A DNA stretch of 64,000 nucleotides from Hermodice carunculata. Taxonomy: Eukaryota > Annelida > Polychaeta > Eunicida > Amphinomidae. A program made the translations under genes and the position numbers. Under the pieces are notes generated by a model. It saw only the letters and a list, made by a program, of their open reading frames with translations, ran no database searches and had not been told where the DNA came from. This document shows positions 58,701 through 64,000 of the stretch, one piece after another; position 1 is the first letter of the stretch, and each line of letters opens with the position of its first letter. Location: NCBI GenBank assembly GCA_964020975.1, contig OZ026615.1, positions 81,282,962 through 81,346,961 of the forward strand, read 5' to 3'.

Positions 58701-59780
58701 AGCGCACACATGGGTATAGTCAAGACAAAGCAGTGAGCCCGTGATGTGGTGTATTGGCCCGGAATGAATCGGGATATCGAAAACATGATAAGCAGTTGTG
58801 CTACCTGTTTGACATATCAGCGGAAAAATCAGCGTGAACTCCTGATACCACAACCACTGCCTAGCAGAGCCTGGGAGTTTGTGGGTGTTGACTTGTTCAG
58901 TCTGGATGGAGTTGATTATTTGCTATGTGTGGACTATTACTCAAAATTCCCATATGTAGTAAAGCTGAACAGTCAAACCAGCCAAAGCGTGACTACCGCT
59001 TTGAAATCTATATTTGCAGTACAAGGGATCGCCAATGTAATCACTGACAATGGGCCATGTTTTTCAAGTCAAGAGTTCAGGAAATTCAGTGGTGACTGGA
59101 ATTTCAAACATACTACTTCTAGTCCCAGATACCCCTGATCAAACGGACAAATAGAACGAACAGTGCAGACCGTCAAAAAACTGCTAAGAAAGTCAACAGA
59201 CCCTTTTCTGGCATTGCTAGAATTCAGAAACACACCACTGGATGAGAAACTTTGCAACTCACCAAGTCAGTTACTATTAAACAGACGAACAAAAACTTTG
59301 ATCCCCACAGCGGAATCCCTGCTAAAACCAGAAATACCCATGGCAGTTCAAAATGCACTAAAACAGCGCCAAGATGTGCAAAAACACTTCCATGATAGAC
59401 ATGGTACAAAGACACTCCGTGAGCTTAAAGAGGGCGAAGCCGCAAGAATATGGGATGGAAAAGTTTGGAGACCGGTCATGGTTAACAAAAACCTAGGTAA
59501 TCGCTCCTACATGGTACAGACAAAAAGTGGACAGCTTTATCGCAGAAATCGGGCACATCTTTTGGCCACCAATGAAAGGCCTTTCTCCATTGAAACCCCC
59601 GTTACCATGGAAACGGAGTGGACCAACAACACCCCACCAAACCAAGTGGACAGTCCTCCGAATGAGCAAATTCTTGAGACACCTCAAGAGGGTACCCAAG
59701 GAAACCTCAGAGACAGACCACCAACTGTGGTTATAAAGTCTACGCGTAGTGGGAGAGTGATTAAAGCTCCAGACAGACTT

Positions 59781-59976
59781 GACTTGTAGAGATTTTGTGC
59801 AAAACTACAATGCAAATTATCTGTGAAGCAAACACGTTCATATGGGTGTAGGCGGATCGCTGCCCATTATGACATTTTGACTTGTAGAGATTTTGTGCAA
59901 AACTACAATGAAAATTATCTGTGAAGCAAACACGTTCATATGGGTGTAGGCGGATCGCTGCCCATCCTGACATTTT
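59781..59976 (+). repeat. 98-bp tandem duplication in the 3' region of Gypsy-2
   Basis: GACTTGTAGAGATTTTGTGC at 59781 recurs at 59879, and the two units are almost identical through 'GGATCGCTGCCCAT'. They span the end of the integrase region and the start of the 3' non-coding part. Confidence 0.92.
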
Positions 59977-60162
59977 GTTTTAACAGATACTTTATGAACT
60001 ATGTGAACATTCAAGCTTAAAATGAAAGTCTTTTCTTTATTCAAGATAGACTGGAATACTCATTAGAGAAGCTTAATGACTGATTTTAAAGTTACCTTGC
60101 ATATTATCAGGTTCTAGTTTAACTTTGTTCTATCTTAGGTTTTTCTCTCGTAGTCTATTAGT

Positions 60163-60383
60163 GTTTAAATTACAGTTAAAGTTTGGTGCTACTGCTGCAT
60201 AAATGCCAAATATGAACAGTCTCCAGCGGAAGACTCGAACTGTGACTTTCCTTGTACCTGGAAGTCTACCAGCGTTTAAATTACAAGGTTAAAGTTTGGT
60301 GCTACTGCCACATAAATGCCAAATATATGAACAGTTTCCAGCCAAAGACATGAACTGGGATTTTCCTTGTACCTGGAAACCCA
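60163..60383 (+). repeat. 111-bp tandem duplication in the 3' non-coding part of Gypsy-2
   Basis: GTTTAAATTACA at 60163 recurs at 60274, with both units including TTAAAGTTTGGTGCTACTG and CTTTCCTTGTACCTGG-like sequence. The units have diverged more than the 98-bp pair. Confidence 0.88.
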
Positions 60384-60436
60384 GTACTAAAACATAAATG
60401 GCTTCATTTAGTTTTTTTTGTTCAAAAGAAGGGAGA

Positions 60437-60611
60437 TGTGATGTATTTACATCAGTATATGGAAACCTGTGGTAACATGTATTGGCTGCTGCTGCCCCCT
60501 GATGGCAACCAGTGGTACTACTGTATCAATTGCATGTCTTACATCCGGGTCTGAATGAATACACACTTGTAGTTCAAGATGGCACCTCGTCGTTAGTGTT
60601 GATACATTACA
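60437..60611 (+). repeat. 3' LTR of the Gypsy-2 element
   Basis: 175 bases matching the left LTR, followed by the GGAAG target duplication. Confidence 0.95.
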
Positions 60612-62156
60612 GGAAGGAAGTCAGAGATACCAGTTGGAGCACGGGTGACATCCTCATTGGTCCCCATGGCACCTCCTTCTCCTCCAGGCTTTCCTTTTTG
60701 CACCTGGCCAGGACAAGCTACAGCTGTGTGGGGTGAGGAGACTGCCCAGGTGATTATGGGCAAGGTGGAGGCACTGTCTGCCGCTGTTTGTGAATGGTTA
60801 GGGCAGGTTTCTTCCATGGAACTGCGGGCACTCCCCCTTTCTCCACCTACTCAGGGATGCCTGGCCTCTCTTGTGAAGGCGAGACACAGTCATCATCCCA
60901 GGCAACTGCACCAAAGCCTAAGGTGGCTAGTGCAGTTAAGGCTGTAGGCCCCTGCTAAGCCCTCCATGGTGGCGGCAGCCAAATCTGGGCCCCTTGGGGG
61001 CCAGGGTACCAACTGCATGATAGTTCTCAGTGGTGAGGACTCAGTCATCATGGTCACTTTTGGGAGGAAGGGAACGGCCTCACAGCTTTCATCATTAATT
61101 CCCAGGCTGGAGGATGGAGTGGCCGCACATGGGCAGCTTCTCCACATACCTAGCCCCACCGCTGGAGTCCATATAGTGGAGTTGGAGGCTCCACGATCTT
61201 CTCCTACCCCAATTGAGATTGATGAGGTGGTTGATCAGTCTTCCACTGGGGCGGTTGCCCCTTCAGTGACCAATGCCGATATAGTGGCGGGCCTGAGAGC
61301 TTCAGCCCTTGAGCGGAACACTAAGGCCAGGACTGCATGAGGAGGAGCACCTAGAGGACTTGTTTTTCGAATCGTCGAGAACTTCCTTGACCTTGACTGC
61401 TGGGATTTCCCAAGTGAGGATACTGAAGGGGAAAAGGGTGGCGCTCAATTCTCCTGCCTGGTGGTGAAACAGGAGGAGGCCTTTATGGCCACTTCTTGCC
61501 ACTGCCAATCAGGCGAAACCCTTCAATCATCAGACTCAGCCAAGGTGATGGCAGAGCGGGTTGACCGGTCTCCCTCTAAGACTAAGAAGCCAGGTTTGCT
61601 GTTTAGAGTGAAAGATGCTTTTATGCAAGAAACCCTCGCCAGCGAGGCAGTGCCGTAGACCACAGCAGTGCAGCCGAGGGCTGTGACCATGTCAGTAGTG
61701 GGTGTGGAGACTGCCCCCAAGTTGGAAGTTCCGTTTTCTACCTTTTTTCCTGATGGCCTAGTTTAGGGTAGGTTGCTGGCAAAGCTGAACGCAACGTTGG
61801 CACAGGTCACCAGAATTCCCACCAAACCATCCCCGCTTTTCTGTTCCTCCTATGCAGTGTAGAATACTGATTTGTGTATGCTCTCTAAGATCCATTACTG
61901 CCGCCAGGAGTGCTGTGCTACCCCGCAGGGCCTTAACCTCAGTAAGTGAAGCAGCATGGATGGGCACTAGACCCACAGAATTTTTATGGGAGCTCTGGCA
62001 ACGCACGTAAAGTGTGTGGAGACCAGCTTAAGTGAGCTATGGCGAGTAACATTTCTAACTGAACGTTTTTCAGTTGAAAAACTTCATGTGTGTCAAGTTT
62101 CAGGTTAATACAGTTAAGCTCACGTTAAACTTACACTAGTAACTTGTTTTGGTGTT

Positions 62157-62392
62157 AGTGGGTGCCTTTCGGCGTTTCAGGGCGGTTCCCGGCGTTACAC
62201 AGCATTTGACAGCGTGAGACAGTGTTTGCTGGCATTACAAACGCCGGCAAACGCCAAAATCCAATTAAGCCTTTTGGGGCTCGGCGTTTGCCGGCGTTAG
62301 TTGGCGTTTGCCAGCTTTTGACACCCTTTCAACGCCGGCAAACGCTGTGAAACGCCGACTAACGCTGGCTACCGCTGGCAAACGCTCTGTAG
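62157..62392. repeat. CpG-rich foldback made of GGCGTT/AACGCC units
   Basis: The left half is dominated by CGGCGTT and GGCGTTTGCC units and the right half by AACGCCGGCAAACGC units. GGCGTTTGCCGGCGTT at 62282 pairs with AACGCCGGCAAACGC at about 62331. Spacing of about 13-14 bases suggests expansion of a short motif. It is strikingly CpG-rich in an AT-rich setting. It begins about 65 bases after the right end of DIRS copy G. Confidence 0.8.
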
Positions 62393-62399
62393 TCCTCTC

Positions 62400-62750
62400 A
62401 ACAAGCAAACTCAATGGAATACACGTAAAATTTGAATTCAGTTGAACTGGGATTAGAAGGATCCATGGAAATTTGTGTCTTGTACTTGTACTAATCATTA
62501 ATGTACTTTTATTTTTATACTCATGGGCAATACAACATAATTATCTTTAATATTATGATGATGATTTATCCATTCACGTGTATGTGTATTGAATGACTTC
62601 GCTCATGATCACTGATATATATATATTTTGGTCACTCCAATCTTGGTTGCAAAGTAAAGACAAACAAACAACCCTGTTTTCAATTTTATTTAAACACAGC
62701 ACAGCATTTTTTTATTCTTTGTACCGCACAAGTCAGCAATGCATAGCTTT
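62400..62750. other. No gene seen
   Basis: AT-rich with no recognised feature. Confidence 0.5.
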
Positions 62751-62752
62751 GT

Positions 62753-62841
62753 GCTAGCATAGATGTGAATCCCTGTGAATATAATACATGGAATTTACTA
62801 TTAAATCCCATGTATTATATTCACCCGGGATCTATGCTAGC
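62753..62841. repeat. Short palindromic element (~40-bp arms)
   Basis: GCTAGCATAGAT (62753) and GTGAATATAATACATGG pair with CCATGTATTATATTCAC and ATCTATGCTAGC (ending 62841). The centre is about 17 bases. Probably a hairpin-type MITE. Confidence 0.75.
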
Positions 62842-62993
62842 TCATACCTGTCAACATTCCACACCTCAATTAGGAAGATTTTTGTAAATTTCAAAAATCC
62901 ATGGGGGAGATTTGTATTTTAGAATATAATAGAAAATACTAAATTTTTATGCAGGAGATTCTGCCAAATTTGCAAAATTTTGCTCCTAAATAA

Positions 62994-64000
62994 AACAAGA
63001 GGGCTGTGTGAACAGCCCGTGCCTCAGCTGATCTTGACATTCATCACACTTGCAGCTCTGTGAACTTGGGAAAGGATCAAGGACACCATGTTCTGAGTAA
63101 GTCTGAACTTTATAGAAGAACACTTACATGTGCAACATCAAAGTTCAAGTAATCCTCAACTTATACTGAAGAGTAAAATTCATGTATGTTGCACTGTGAC
63201 CCCACAAACGAGGTCAAGGTCATTCATGTACTGTCTCAGCATGACCTTCATACAGAATAATTAACATGTGTAGCTAACTCAAAACAGATTTCAACAAACA
63301 GTAAATTTCGTGTCAGTTGTCCTGTGAATTAGCATTAGAATGCCCATTGACTTACAAGATTTTTTAAGATTTGTCAAAAAAAAAGAACAAAAAAATTCAT
63401 TAAAAATCAAAAAATCACTGGAGCATGAACATTTGAACAAAATTGGTAGAAACCCACCCAACGTACATTGCCACCAAGTTTGAAGTTAATCTGGATGATG
63501 GTTTTGGAGAAGAAGTCGAAAATATGAATTAGCATTAGAATGCCCATTGACTTCCATAGTAATCAATAGGAAAGCTGCATTGACCGACAAGTACCAGAAT
63601 TGAAAAAATCGTTAAAAATCAGGAATCCGCAGCATTCCCACATAGTGAACAACTTTGGTTGACCCTTCTACAAGGAACACATCCACCATGTTTCAGCTTA
63701 ATCTGAGTGACAGTTCTGGAGTAGAAGTCGAAAATAGCTGCAACACACAAAAATTCATAAAAAATTAGGAAAAAATTACAGCGCCACCAGGTGAACAAAT
63801 TAAGAACTAGGAGTCCCAGGGAGTGTTCCTGTGTGATATCAAAGCAATTGGGTGAGGGGTTTCGGAGAAGAAGATTTTTTAAGATTTACCCAAAAAAGAA
63901 CAAAAAAATTCATTAAAAATCTAAAAATCACTGGACCGTGACCATTTGAACAACTTGGTAGAGACCCACCCAAGGCACATCTCCACCAAGTTTGAAGTGA
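62994..64000 (-). repeat. Inverted copy of the long hairpin-ended repeat, cut by the window end
   Basis: It begins AAAACAAGAG followed by the terminal hairpin GGGCTGT-GTGA-ACAGCCC at 63001-63018, then the GACCTTGA-rich segment and the tandem inner units in reverse. The copy continues beyond 64000. Confidence 0.85.

Larger units (their letters stand above)
55584..60611 (+). mobile_element. Ty3/Gypsy element (Mag-like), young, near full length
   Basis: Two 175-bp LTRs start TGTGATGTATTTACATC and end ACATTACA. The primer-binding site TGGTGTCAGAAG follows the left LTR, and the polypurine tract AAAAGAAGGGAGA precedes the right one. Internal parts are gag (about 55.8-56.7 kb) with two CCHC zinc knuckles, an aspartic protease (near 56.8 kb, LDTGAQVNVM), RT and RNase H (57.2-58.4 kb, with FTTLDAEKAFYQIQL, MMDDILIW and LQVDSSSKGLGACL), and an integrase (58.5-59.8 kb) with a zinc-binding HHCC region and a DDE core (VGVDLFSL, VITDNGPCFSSQEF). 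The LTRs differ at about one site, so the insertion is recent. The coding part nevertheless has roughly half a dozen breaks. Confidence 0.95.
54545..62090 (+). mobile_element. DIRS family 1, copy G, split by a Ty3/Gypsy insertion
   Basis: The left terminal region starts near 54545 (CTTAAGCTGGTCTCCACACA) and is followed by gag-like sequence to 55583. After the Gypsy insertion (55584-60611) the gag region resumes at 60612 and runs to about 61.78 kb. It then jumps to the inverted right terminal repeat (about 61.79-62.09 kb). RT and recombinase are absent, so it is a deleted copy. It is older than the Gypsy element. Confidence 0.8.

Overview
This is a eukaryotic, animal window dominated by transposable elements. 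The only host gene I can identify confidently is the 3' end of an axonemal dynein heavy chain of the DNAH8/DNAH5 group, on the + strand. It has four exons (15339-15495, 15786-15938, 23816-24005 and 31299-31705), a TAG stop at 31703-31705 and an AATAAA at 32094-32099. The reading phases of the four exons fit each other exactly. The dynein means an animal with motile cilia or flagella. The mix of Ty3/Gypsy and DIRS elements, together with an abundant repeat ending in an AACAAGAG-plus-hairpin terminus, suggests a marine invertebrate (mollusc, brachiopod, amphioxus or similar). I cannot fix the species from sequence alone.

Region 1-15.3 kb is probably dynein intron, because no upstream exon is recognisable and the first exon seen starts deep inside the C-terminal region. 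It holds a minimal hammerhead ribozyme motif (119-157), a foldback MITE (494-966), and a decayed minus-strand Ty3/Gypsy element (about 1.9-9.8 kb) whose third coding region is a TatD-type nuclease domain placed after pol. Further along are a second MITE (11433-11646), a broken pogo/Tigger transposase (11.85-13.2 kb) split by a 179-bp TA-flanked MITE, a HIRAN-like ORF just upstream of that transposase, and another long-TIR MITE (14371-14660).

Region 15.3-32.1 kb is the dynein 3' end. Its first visible intron starts with a GC donor (GAG|GCAAGT). The next two introns are 7-8 kb each and filled with DIRS fragments, microsatellites, a 146-bp satellite and the fullest copy of the long hairpin-ended repeat.

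Region 32.5-62.1 kb is a cluster of DIRS retroelements, recognised by inverted terminal repeats, a DIRS-type reverse transcriptase and a tyrosine recombinase. All copies of the main family are in the same orientation, some abutting end to end. One sits inside a second, distinct DIRS family (about 32.57-37.39 kb). Another is split by a young Ty3/Gypsy element (55584-60611) with two 175-bp LTRs and a 5-bp target duplication.

Region 62.1-64 kb has a CpG-rich foldback built from GGCGTT-like units, a short palindromic element, and the start of an inverted copy of the long repeat that runs off the window. The most unusual items are the Gypsy element with a TatD domain, the hammerhead motif, the same-strand DIRS array and the hairpin-ended repeat family.
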